Origin: JAMXLO01 sp963799415
GTDB taxonomy: Bacteria; Pseudomonadota; Alphaproteobacteria; Acetobacterales; Acetobacteraceae
Length of the DNA stretch: 64,000 nt
NCBI GenBank assembly: GCA_963799415.1
Contig: CAWCXI010000018.1
Location: 1-64,000, forward strand
Reading direction: 5' to 3'
The notes under the pieces were generated by a model, which was not told the origin of the DNA, did no database searches, and saw only the letters and a program-made list of their open reading frames with translations. Position numbers and translations under genes: made by a program. Shown here piece by piece: positions 17,483 through 25,817 of the stretch. Each line of letters begins with the position of its first letter. Position 1 is the first letter of the stretch.

Positions 17483-17870
17483 TCCGGTCCATCGGCAGCA
17501 TGTTCTGATTGAGGTGGGTCATGATCCATAGCGACCCGACGATCAGCAGCAGCACGATCAGCACGCCGAACGCCAGGGCCAGCACGTTGTTGGTGTTGTC
17601 GGGGCCGCTGGTGATGTGGAGGAAGAACACCAGATGCACGCCCATCTGCGCGATTGCCAACACGAACAGCGCGATGGGAATGCTGGGTCCCCATACCAGT
17701 AACTGGCCACTGATGGCGAGGAAGAACGCCACCACGGTGATGAGCGTTGCCAGACCAAGGCCGACCAGATAGCCCACCAGGCCTTCGGCGATCTCGTGCC
17801 GGTCGGGCCTCTCGTCGCCGGGGGCGGTGTCGCCAGGGTGCAGATACAGACTTTGCCCGGTGTCACTCAT
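17463..17870 (-). CDS. cyoD: Cytochrome bo3 ubiquinol oxidase subunit IV CyoD
   Basis: Small accessory subunit, 135 residues, with three predicted membrane helices after a polar N-terminus: GLVGYLVGLGLATLITVVAF, SIPIALFVLAIAQMGVHLVF and ALAFGVLIVLLLIVGSLWIM. The HLVFFLHI motif between helices 2 and 3 is characteristic of CyoD. Length is slightly greater than the E. coli protein because of the N-terminal extension. The start overlaps the cyoC stop by four bases. Needed for assembly of the copper-haem centre in E. coli. Confidence 0.93.
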   Translation of the reverse strand: MSDTGQSLYLHPGDTAPGDERPDRHEIAEGLVGYLVGLGLATLITVVAFFLAISGQLLVWGPSIPIALFVLAIAQMGVHLVFFLHITSGPDNTNNVLALAFGVLIVLLLIVGSLWIMTHLNQNMLPMDRIMQMQR

Positions 17871-18493
17871 TGAGCGATCCCCATCAGATAGACCACCGTG
17901 AAGATCCCGACCCAGATGATATCGAGCGTGTGCCAGAACAGGCTGAAGCACAGGATGCGGCGCAGGATGTCGTGGCGATAACCCTTGGCGAACACCTGCG
18001 CCATCATGGTCAGCAGCCATAGCAGGCCAAGCGTCACGTGCAGGCCGTGGCAGCCGACCAGGGTGAAGAAGGACGACAGAAAGGCACTGCGCGACGGGCC
18101 GGCGCCGATGGCGTTCATCCCGGCGAACTCATGCGCCTCCAGGAACAGGAACGCAGCGCCCAGCACAGCCGTCACCGCCATGCTGCCATAGTACATCAGG
18201 TTGTTGTGGGCCCTGGCGCCGATGCTCGCGATGCCGCAGGTGAAGCTGGACAGCAGCAGGCACGCCGTCTCGATCGCGACGATGTGGAGGTGAAACACGT
18301 CCTTGCCGCTTGGGCCGCCGGCGGTCTGTCCGGACAGCACCGCGTAGGCCGCGAAGAACGCGGAGAACATGATGATGTCGCTAAGCAGGAAGATCCAGAA
18401 GCCGTAGCCGACGATGATGCGCTTTGAGACGACGTCGCGAGCCGCGTGACCCATTCTGAGGTCGTGGCCGGCGGTTCCCTGTGCGGCACTCAT
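17867..18493 (-). CDS. cyoC: Cytochrome bo3 ubiquinol oxidase subunit III CyoC
   Basis: A 208-residue COX3-like subunit with five membrane helices. Seen: GFWIFLLSDIIMFSAFFAAYAVL (split over helix 1), FLFLEAHEF, and the closing FTLVGCHGLHVTLGLLWLL and FWHTLDIIWVGIFTVVYLMG, which are diagnostic of the heme-copper oxidase subunit III family. Start ATG overlaps the cyoB stop. Part of the proton-pumping terminal oxidase encoded by cyoABCD; inner membrane. Confidence 0.95.
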   Translation of the reverse strand: MSAAQGTAGHDLRMGHAARDVVSKRIIVGYGFWIFLLSDIIMFSAFFAAYAVLSGQTAGGPSGKDVFHLHIVAIETACLLLSSFTCGIASIGARAHNNLMYYGSMAVTAVLGAAFLFLEAHEFAGMNAIGAGPSRSAFLSSFFTLVGCHGLHVTLGLLWLLTMMAQVFAKGYRHDILRRILCFSLFWHTLDIIWVGIFTVVYLMGIAQ

Positions 18494-20494
18494 TGCGCGG
18501 GCTGCATCTGGGCGAGTGCCGCGCGGCGGGCAGCGCGGTTGGCCCGGTCGATGCGGGCAACCTCGTCGGCCGGAAGGCGATCCTCGGTCCTATCTCGCCA
18601 GGCGAAGACGACGAATGTCACGAAGGCGCCCACGAACGCCGCCGCGACCAGCCACCAGATATGCCAGATCAGCGCAAAGCCCATGAAAGTCGCGAAGAAG
18701 GCACAGATGAACCCGGTCGGGCTGTTCCGCGGCAACTCGATGTCTTCGTAGCGCGGTTCTTCGCCTGTGTCGGTCTGCCGCAGGATGCGCTGCTTGATCC
18801 CCCAATAGGTGTCGTCTTCAGCGATACGCGGCAGCACGGCGAAATTGAACGGCGGCGGCGGCGACGCCGTGGCCCATTCCAGCGAATGGCCATTCCACGG
18901 GTCGCCGGTCACGTCGCGAAGCTGCTCGCGGTGGCGGAAGCTGACCACTACCTGCGCGATCTGCAGCACGATCCCGGCCAGGATGACGGCTGCGCCGAAG
19001 GCGGCCACCAGCAGCCAGGGATGCCATGCCGGAACATCGTAGTGCTGCATGCGCCGCGTCATGCCCATGAAGCCCAGCACGTAGAGCGGCATGAAGGCCA
19101 GGTAGAAGCCGATGAACCAGCACCAGAACGCGGCCTTGCCCAGGCCCTCGTGCAGACGGAAGCCGAAAGCCTTGGGAAACCAGTAGGTGTAACCGGCGAA
19201 CGCGCCGAACAGCACGCCGCCAATGATGACGTTGTGGAAGTGCGCCACCAGGAACAGGCTGTTGTGCAGCACGAAATCGGCCGGCGGTACCGCCAGCAGA
19301 ACGCCGGTCATGCCGCCCAGCACGAAGGTGACGATGAAGCCGAGCGACCACAGCATCGGCGATGCGTAGACGATCCGGCCCGCCGTACATCGTGAACAGC
19401 CAACTGAACACCTTCACGCCCGTCGGCACCGCGATGATCATTGTCGTGACGCCGAACACCGCGTTCACATCGGCGCCCGCGCCCATGGTGAAGAAGTGGT
19501 GCAGCCAGACCATGAAGGCGAGGATGCAGATCACCAGCGTCGCCGCGACCATCGACCGGTAGCCGAACAGCGGCTTGCCCGAGAAGGTCGACACGACCTC
19601 GGAGAACACCCCGAACGCCGGCAGGACGAGGATGTAGACCTCGGGATGCCCCCACGCCCAGATGAGGTTGACGTACATCATCACGTTGCCGCCGGCTTCA
19701 TTGGTGAAGAAGTGAAAGCCGAGATAGCGATCCAGCAGCAGCATGGCGAAGGTTGCCGTCAGGATCGGGAAGGCGGCGACGATCAGCAGGCAGGAGGCGA
19801 GCGCCGTCCAGCAGAACATGGGCATGCGCATATAGGTCATGCCCGGCGCGTGCAGCTTCAGAATCGTGGTGACGAAGTTGACTCCGGTCAGCAGCGTGCC
19901 GACGCCGGAGATCTGCAGTGACCACAGGTAGTAGTCCACGCCGACGCCCGGCGAATACGTCAGCTCGGACAGTGGCGGATAGGCCAGCCAGCCGGTGCGC
20001 GCGAACTCGCCGACCACGAGCGAGACATTCACCAGCAGCGCGCCCGTCGCCGTCAACCAGAAGCTGACCGAGTTCAGTGTCGGAAACGCGACGTCCCGTA
20101 CGCCGAGTTGCAGCGGGACGACGACATTCATCAACCCGATCACGAAGGGCATCGCCACGAAGAAGATCATCAGCGTGCCATGTGCCGAGAAGATCTGGTC
20201 GTAGTGGTCGGGCGGCAGATAGCCGGGTGCCTGAAAGGCCAGCGCCTGCTGCGATCGCATCATGATCGCATCGCTGAAGCCACGGATCAGCATGACACCG
20301 GCGAGGAAGACGTACATCACGCCGATCCGCTTGTGGTCGACGCTGGTGATCCACTCGCGCCACAGATAGGGAACCCAGCCCTTGAGCGTGATGTAGACGA
20401 GGACACAGAAGATGATAAACCCGACGAAGCCGGCCGCGAACAGCGGTATCGGCTGGTCGATCGGAATGGCGGCCCAGGTCAGCTTGCCCAGCAT
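18490..20494 (-). CDS. cyoB: Cytochrome bo3 ubiquinol oxidase subunit I CyoB, interrupted by a 1-base insertion
   Basis: Catalytic subunit that reduces O2 to water and pumps protons; about 667 residues once corrected. Metal ligands: FSAHGTLMIFF (low-spin haem His), WGHPEVYILVLP (CuB His and crosslinked Tyr), HHFFTMG (two CuB His) and, after the break, VAHFHNVIIGG (haem His). The frame breaks near 19378, in the GGCGGGCCGG run between the FTMYGG and RIVYASPMLW segments, which should be contiguous. One extra G explains it. Uncorrected, the protein lacks the last haem ligands and would be inactive, which is unlikely given intact cyoA, C and D. A GC-homopolymer error is the simplest reading. Confidence 0.92.
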
Positions 20495-20495
20495 G

Positions 20496-21419
20496 CTACT
20501 TCTCCGCCCGCTTTGACGCGCCCGGACTGGTTTCCTCGACGGGCCCCGGGCCAGGCGGCAGCGCCTGTGTGACGATGTTCTTGAACAGATCAGGATCGAC
20601 GTCGCGGTAGGTGAACGGCGCAACGCCAAGGCTCTGTTTGGCGAGTTCGGTGTAACTTTGTGAGGTCAGCGTCGGACCAGTGCCGCGGGTTGCCTCGACC
20701 CAGGCAGAGAAGCGGTCCATCGGCAACGCCTCGGTGTCAAAATGCATGTCGGCGAAGCCGTCGCCGCTGTAGTTGGTCGACAGGCCGAGGAACACACCGG
20801 GTTCGTCAGCGTGCAGGTTGAGCTGCGTCGCCATGCCGTTCATCGTGTAGATCATGCTGCCGAGCTGCGGGATGAAGAAGGCGTTCATCACGCTCGCCGA
20901 GGTCAGGCTGAAGTGGACGGGCAGGCCGGCGGGGATGACGAGGTGGTTCACGCTGGCGACGTGCTGTCTGGGGTAGATGAACAGCCATTTCCAATCCAGC
21001 GATACGACCTGAACCTCAAGCGGCGGGTCCTTCGACGGCAACGGCCTCGCCGGGTCCAGATCGTGCGAGCTGATCCACGCCACGCCACCGAGAAGCATGA
21101 TCGTCAGCAGAGGAATGGCCCAGACGATCATCTCGAGCTGGCCGGAATATGTGAAGTCGGGCAGATGGCGTGCCCTGGTGTTGGACCTTCGGTACCACCA
21201 GGCGCAGCCGAGTGTGGCGACGAGTGTCGGGATGACGATTGCCAGCATGATGGCGAGTGAGTCGATCAGGATGGTCTTCTGCGCTTCGCCGACCGGACCT
21301 CGCGGATCGAGCACGGCGGGCTGACAGGCGGTCAGGGCGATCAATGCCGATAGGACGACGCAGCGGGCGGTCAGTGTGACGACCGAGCGCGAGCGGAGCG
21401 ATGATACCCCTTGATGCAT
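20496..21419 (-). CDS. cyoA: Cytochrome bo3 ubiquinol oxidase subunit II CyoA
   Basis: A 307-residue COX2-like lipoprotein subunit. The signal peptide ends at the lipobox LTAC, two membrane helices follow (about 55-75 and 95-115), then the periplasmic cupredoxin domain with SLDWKWLFIYP, PVHFSLTSASVMNAFFIPQLG and GLSTNYSGDGFADMHF. The CuA ligands of cytochrome c oxidases are absent, as expected for a quinol oxidase. A C-terminal COX-aromatic-rich region is present. I took the ATG at 21419, which gives a normal lipoprotein signal. First gene of cyoABCD; the cyoB start follows after one base. Confidence 0.93.
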   Translation of the reverse strand: MHQGVSSLRSRSVVTLTARCVVLSALIALTACQPAVLDPRGPVGEAQKTILIDSLAIMLAIVIPTLVATLGCAWWYRRSNTRARHLPDFTYSGQLEMIVWAIPLLTIMLLGGVAWISSHDLDPARPLPSKDPPLEVQVVSLDWKWLFIYPRQHVASVNHLVIPAGLPVHFSLTSASVMNAFFIPQLGSMIYTMNGMATQLNLHADEPGVFLGLSTNYSGDGFADMHFDTEALPMDRFSAWVEATRGTGPTLTSQSYTELAKQSLGVAPFTYRDVDPDLFKNIVTQALPPGPGPVEETSPGASKRAEK

Positions 21420-21511
21420 GCGACCCCCTCGCGTCACTACACACACGATCCGCAATCATGCAACCCGGAAAATCCGCGGCGACGGATTTGCCGCAAATTC
21501 GCTAACGCAAG

Positions 21512-21548
21512 GAAGACGTGGATGGCCGGCACGCGGCCGGCCATGACG
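21512..21548. repeat. REP-like palindrome, GACGTGGATGGCCGG...CCGGCCATGACG
   Basis: An imperfect palindrome with arms GATGGCCGGC and GCCGGCCATGACG, the reverse-complement orientation of the copy near 12461. It lies in the spacer between cyoA and the convergent end of the peptide-transporter operon. Confidence 0.65.
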
Positions 21549-21591
21549 ATAGAACGCAGCGCATGGCACAGCTATGACGACGTGGCCGGCA

Positions 21592-22602
21592 TTAGGCACG
21601 CTGGCCTACTGACAGGTCCAGCTCGGCGGCGAAGTGACACCGTGCGAAGTGCCCTTGCGTCACCTCCTGCAAAGCCGGCGCCTCTTGCCTGCATCGGTCC
21701 TCGGCAAACTCGCAGCGCGGATGGAAATAGCAGCCCGACGGCGGCGAGGCAGGGCTGGGCACCTCGCCCTTGAGGATGCCATCGGCGTTTGACACCCGCG
21801 GGTCAGGCACCGGCACCGCACGCATCAGCGCCGCCGTGTAGGGATGCCGCGGTCGTCGGAACACAGCGTCGGTCGGCGCCAGCTCGACCAATTGCCCGAC
21901 GTACATCACAGCGACGCGATCGCAGATGTGGCGCACCACCGACAGATCGTGCGCGACGAACAGGAATGTCAGCCGCAGCCGTGATTGCAGTTCCAGCAGC
22001 AGGTTCAGCACCTGGGCCTGCACCGATACGTCCAATGCCGACACGGGTTCGTCGGCGACGACAAGCCGCGGGCTGGTCGCGAGCGCACGGGCGATGCCGA
22101 TGCGCTGACGCTGCCCGCCGCTGAACGCGTGCGGAAACCGGTGCATGAACTCGGACCGCAATCCGACCAGCCGCAGCAGTTCGGCCACGCGATCCATACG
22201 CTCGCGGCGACTGCGCATGCCGTTCACCAGCAGCGGCTCGCCGACATTGTCGAACAGCGTCATGCGCGGATTGAGCGAGCCGAACGGATCCTGAAAGATC
22301 ATCTGGATCTCTTTGCGCAGCGGGCCCAGTTGCGCCGACGACATCGGCGCGAGATCCACGACCTTGTCGCCGGTGCGGAACAGGATCTGCCCATCGGTCG
22401 GTTCGATGGCGCGCAGGATGCACCGCGCGGTCGTTGTTTTGCCGCAGCCGCTTTCGCCCACGAGGCCGAGCGTCTCGCCTTCCTGCACGGTGAAACTCAC
22501 GTCATCCACTGCGCGGACGTGGCCGGTGACACGGCGCAGCATGCCCTTGGCGATCGGGAAGTATTTCCGCAGCCCGCGCACATCGAGTAGCGGCGCCGTC
22601 AT
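21592..22602 (-). CDS. Peptide-type ABC transporter ATP-binding protein (DppF/OppF-like)
   Basis: Second ATPase of a peptide/nickel-class ABC importer, 336 residues, cytoplasmic. Walker A is GLVGESGCGKTTTAR, the signature HAFSGGQRQRIGIARAL, Walker B LVVADEPVSALDVSVQAQ, and the switch His lies in FVAHDLSVV. The oligopeptide-transporter C-terminal domain ends with the Cys-containing GCYFHPRCEFAEDRC segment typical of OppF/DppF. Start ATG overlaps the stop of the preceding ATPase gene by four bases. Last gene of the operon. Confidence 0.93.
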   Translation of the reverse strand: MTAPLLDVRGLRKYFPIAKGMLRRVTGHVRAVDDVSFTVQEGETLGLVGESGCGKTTTARCILRAIEPTDGQILFRTGDKVVDLAPMSSAQLGPLRKEIQMIFQDPFGSLNPRMTLFDNVGEPLLVNGMRSRRERMDRVAELLRLVGLRSEFMHRFPHAFSGGQRQRIGIARALATSPRLVVADEPVSALDVSVQAQVLNLLLELQSRLRLTFLFVAHDLSVVRHICDRVAVMYVGQLVELAPTDAVFRRPRHPYTAALMRAVPVPDPRVSNADGILKGEVPSPASPPSGCYFHPRCEFAEDRCRQEAPALQEVTQGHFARCHFAAELDLSVGQRA

Positions 22603-23639
22603 GCCGGTTCAGCGTCTCTGCTGTGCAGGAAGCAGCTTACCGCCCGTCGCGGACCCAGTGAATGCAGCGCAGGGACAAGAGTGGCGCAGCGCTCGGGCAG
22701 GATGTCCTCGCAGCGCGGATGGAACGGACAGCCGGGGGGACGATTGAACGGATGCGGCAGAGTGCCGGCGATCACCGGCAGCGCGGCGCGGGTCTCGCTC
22801 TGCAAACTTGGGATCGAACGCAGCAACGCCCTGGTATAGGGATGTCGTGGGGCATGGAAGATTTCGTCCACGGGCCCTTCTTCCATGACACGGCCGAGAT
22901 ACATCACCACCACATAGTTGGCCATCTGCGCGATCACGCCCAAGTCGTGCGTGATGAAGATGATCGCGGTGTGGTACTTGTGCTGCAACTCGCGCAGCAG
23001 TGCGAGAATCTGCGCCTGTGTCGTCACGTCGATCGCGGTGGTGGGTTCGTCGGCGATCAGCAGTCGCGGCTTGCAGGACAGCGCCATGGCGATCATCGCG
23101 CGCTGCCGCAATCCGCCGGACAACTGCCAGGAATAGGCATCGACGCGGCTTTCGGGCATCGAGATGCCGACATCGCGGAACAGCTCGACGGTTCTCGCGC
23201 GTGCCTGCTCGCGGCCGACACGCTCGTGCAGCATGATCGCCTCGATGATCTGCGCGCCCACGGTGTGCACCGGACTGAACGCCGCCATCGGTTCCTGCGG
23301 TATCAGCGCAATCTCCGCGCCGCGCAGATCGCGCATCAGTCGCCCGCGTGGTGACAGGCGCGCGAGGTCGATCGGCTTGTCGCCCCCCGGAGTGTGACTC
23401 TGCCGATACAGGATCTCGCCGCCGGTGATGCGTCCCGGTGGATCGATCAGTTGCAGGACCGCCCGCATGGTGACGCTCTTGCCGCAGCCGCTTTCGCCGA
23501 CGATGCCGACAACCTGGCTGGGAAACACGTCGAAGCTCACGCCATCGACCGCGCGCACGGTGCCTTCGTCCAGGCGGAACGACACGCGCAGGTCGCGCAC
23601 CTGCAGCAGGGGTTCAGTGGCTGTAGGGATCGGAGGCAT
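22599..23639 (-). CDS. Peptide-type ABC transporter ATP-binding protein (DppD/OppD-like)
   Basis: First ATPase of the importer, 346 residues. Walker A GIVGESGCGKSVTMRA, signature YSWQLSGGLRQRAMIAMAL, Walker B LLIADEPTTAIDVTTQAQ, H-loop FITHDLGVIAQ. The C-terminal GCPFHPRCEDILPERC segment is the oligopeptide-ABC extension. Pairs with the DppF-like protein as a heterodimer. The start lies 26 bases inside the end of the permease gene upstream, consistent with coupled translation. Confidence 0.93.
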   Translation of the reverse strand: MPPIPTATEPLLQVRDLRVSFRLDEGTVRAVDGVSFDVFPSQVVGIVGESGCGKSVTMRAVLQLIDPPGRITGGEILYRQSHTPGGDKPIDLARLSPRGRLMRDLRGAEIALIPQEPMAAFSPVHTVGAQIIEAIMLHERVGREQARARTVELFRDVGISMPESRVDAYSWQLSGGLRQRAMIAMALSCKPRLLIADEPTTAIDVTTQAQILALLRELQHKYHTAIIFITHDLGVIAQMANYVVVMYLGRVMEEGPVDEIFHAPRHPYTRALLRSIPSLQSETRAALPVIAGTLPHPFNRPPGCPFHPRCEDILPERCATLVPALHSLGPRRAVSCFLHSRDAEPA

Positions 23640-24726
23640 CGCGCAGGCCGTCGCCCACCAGGTTGAATGCCAGCACCGCGACGATGACGATGAGGCCGGG
23701 GATCAGCAGCCAAGGCGCCAGCGCCAGCGTTTGGATGTTCTGCGCCTCCTGCAGCAGCACGCCCCAGCTTATCGCCGGCGGACGAATGCCGAGACCGAGG
23801 AACGAGAGCGATGTCTCGTTGATGATCATCACCGGGATGGCGAGCGAACTGGTCGCAATGATGTGGCTGAGGAAGGTTGGCACCATGTGACGCAGAATGA
23901 TGCGCATCTGACTACAGCCGGCGAGGCGTGCGGCGAGCACGAAGTCCTCCTCGCGCAGTGCCAGGAAGCGGCCGCGTACTTCGCGCGCGAGCGTAGTCCA
24001 GCCGACCAGCGAGAGGATCACGGTGATGGCGAAGAACACCTGGATCGGTGTCCAGTCGCGTGGCAGTGCGGCGGAGAGCGCGAGCCAGATCGGTATGGTG
24101 GGAACCGATTGCAGCAGCTCGATCAGACGCTGGATTATTTGATCGGTGATGCCGCCGAAGTAGCCTGATATGCCACCGAGTACCACGCCGAAGATCACGC
24201 TGAGCGTGACGGCGACGAGACCGACGGTCATTGAAGTCTGAGTGCCGCGCATGATGCGCGACCACTGGTCACGGCCGAGACGGTCGGAACCGAGCAGGAA
24301 GATGCGTTGGCCGGGATCGGCAGCGCCGAGCAGGTGGATGTTGGTGTCGAACAGGCCGAGCACGCTGTAGGGGAAGCCGCGGGTGAAGAAGCTGACGTGA
24401 ACCTTGCGCTGCGGGTCGGTGGTCCACTCCATGCGCAGCGTCACTGGATTGCGCTTGCCGGCGATGGCGGGGACCCAGGGGTTCCAGCCGTCGTCGAAGA
24501 AGTGCAGCGTCTGCACAGGGATGAAGGCTTGGCGAGCGTCGGTCTGTTCCGGGCTTTGTGTGCCGAAGAAGTCGGGGCACAGGACGACCAGGTAGAGACA
24601 GATCAGCAGGCCGGCGCTGAAGAGCGCGAGGTGGTGTCGGCGGAAGCGCCACCACACCAGCTTCCAGTTTGGGGCAACGGCGATCCGGTCCTCGGCTACC
24701 GCGCCGATGGCTTGCACGTCGGACAT
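23614..24726 (-). CDS. Peptide-type ABC transporter permease (DppC/OppC-like)
   Basis: Inner-membrane permease, 370 residues. An N-terminal membrane segment (LALFSAGLLICLYLVVLCPDFF split over residues about 33-54) precedes a long periplasmic insert, larger than in DppC, before the BPD_transp_1 core with five helices. The coupling helix EEDFVLAARLAGCSQMRII contains the EAA-like motif that contacts the ATPase. The long insert (about residues 55-150) resembles OppC variants that handle bulky substrates. Substrate unknown. Confidence 0.9.
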   Translation of the reverse strand: MSDVQAIGAVAEDRIAVAPNWKLVWWRFRRHHLALFSAGLLICLYLVVLCPDFFGTQSPEQTDARQAFIPVQTLHFFDDGWNPWVPAIAGKRNPVTLRMEWTTDPQRKVHVSFFTRGFPYSVLGLFDTNIHLLGAADPGQRIFLLGSDRLGRDQWSRIMRGTQTSMTVGLVAVTLSVIFGVVLGGISGYFGGITDQIIQRLIELLQSVPTIPIWLALSAALPRDWTPIQVFFAITVILSLVGWTTLAREVRGRFLALREEDFVLAARLAGCSQMRIILRHMVPTFLSHIIATSSLAIPVMIINETSLSFLGLGIRPPAISWGVLLQEAQNIQTLALAPWLLIPGLIVIVAVLAFNLVGDGLRDASDPYSH

Positions 24727-24775
24727 CGCTAGGCTCCCCGTTGGGGAGAGGGGGCGGTGGGCAGCGGGCGCGGCC

Positions 24776-24818
24776 TTCTCCCCCTAACCCCCTCCCGCAA
24801 GGGGAGGGGGAGGCTTCT
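24776..24818. repeat. REP-like palindrome, CCCCTCCCGCAAGGGGAGGGGG family
   Basis: CCCCCTAACCCCCTCCCGC and the GGGGAGGGGGAGG arm pair across a short AA centre. It lies in the spacer of about 100 bases between the two permease genes of one operon. Related copies occur at 33737-33824 (a head-to-head pair), 47373 and 48650. Confidence 0.75.
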
Positions 24819-24830
24819 TGCAGCGTCCAC

Positions 24831-25817
24831 CTATGTCTCCATCCGGATGCGCGGGTCCATCAGCGCCAATGCGATATCGGACAGCAACGTGCCGACAATG
24901 GTGAGGAACGAGTAGATCAGCAATATCGCGCCGGCCAGGTACATGTCCTGGTTGATCAGCGCACGCAGCAGTAATGGCCCGATGTTCGGCAGGTTCATTA
25001 CCGTTGCCACGATGAGGCTGCCGGAGAACAGCTGCGGCAGGTACCATCCGATCGTGCTGATCAGCGGATTGAGCGCGAGCCGCACGGGATAGCGCAGGAC
25101 AAGACGCCACTCGCGCAATCCCTTCGCCCGCGCCGTCACCACGTAAGGCTTGTTCAGCTCATCCAGCAGGTTGGCTCGCATGATGCGCGTCAGCCGCGCC
25201 GTGCCGGCGATGCCCAGTATTATCGCCGGCAGCCAGATATGCTCCAGCAGGTTGACCACGCGCGCCACGCTCCACGGCGCATCGACAAACTCCGGCGAGT
25301 AAAGTCCCGTGATGCTGATCCCGAAATACGCGAATGCGATCCACATCAGGATCAGCGCCAGCATGAAGTTCGGCGTGGCGACGCCCACGTAGTTGATCAC
25401 CGTGATCACGTGGTCGAGCACCGAGCGCTGATGTGTTGCCGAATAGATCCCTGCCGGCACCGCGATCAGCCAGGTCAGCACGAACGCCATCAGGGCCAGA
25501 GCCAATGTCAGCCCAAGCTGCGCGCCGATCAGCTCCGCATTTGGTCGTTGGTATTCGAGCGACAGCCCCAGATGGCCGGACAGAAGATTTTGCACCCAAT
25601 ACAGGTACTGCACGATGAACGGCTGATCGAGGCCGTATTCATGGCGCAGCGCCTGGATCTGATCGGCGGTGATCGATGTGCCGGTCGCCGACAGGGTCGC
25701 CACGTACGCAGTCAGGAAATCGCCAGGTGGCGCCTGCATGATCACGAAGATGACAAACGAATAGACCACCAGCAGAAACGGCAGCAGCAGCAGGCGTTGA
25801 ACGATGTAGCGAGTCAC
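24831..25817 (-). CDS. Peptide-type ABC transporter permease (DppB/OppB-like)
   Basis: Inner-membrane permease of 328 residues with six predicted helices. It opens RYIVQRLLLLPFLLVVYSFVIF in the standard OppB manner (first helix), and shows LGLSLEYQRPNAELI, then the coupling helix LLDELNKPYVVTARAKGL with the conserved Ala-x-x-Gly-Leu pattern. The start codon is GTG and overlaps the stop of the binding-protein gene (GTGA). Partner of the DppC-like permease; together they form the pore. Confidence 0.93.
   Translation of the reverse strand: MTRYIVQRLLLLPFLLVVYSFVIFVIMQAPPGDFLTAYVATLSATGTSITADQIQALRHEYGLDQPFIVQYLYWVQNLLSGHLGLSLEYQRPNAELIGAQLGLTLALALMAFVLTWLIAVPAGIYSATHQRSVLDHVITVINYVGVATPNFMLALILMWIAFAYFGISITGLYSPEFVDAPWSVARVVNLLEHIWLPAIILGIAGTARLTRIMRANLLDELNKPYVVTARAKGLREWRLVLRYPVRLALNPLISTIGWYLPQLFSGSLIVATVMNLPNIGPLLLRALINQDMYLAGAILLIYSFLTIVGTLLSDIALALMDPRIRMET

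Noticed and set aside
19370..19390. Programmed frameshifting in cyoB and the other interrupted genes
   Set aside because: The break sites share no slippery motif or downstream structure, and unrelated genes break at unrelated positions, so indel errors explain them better.
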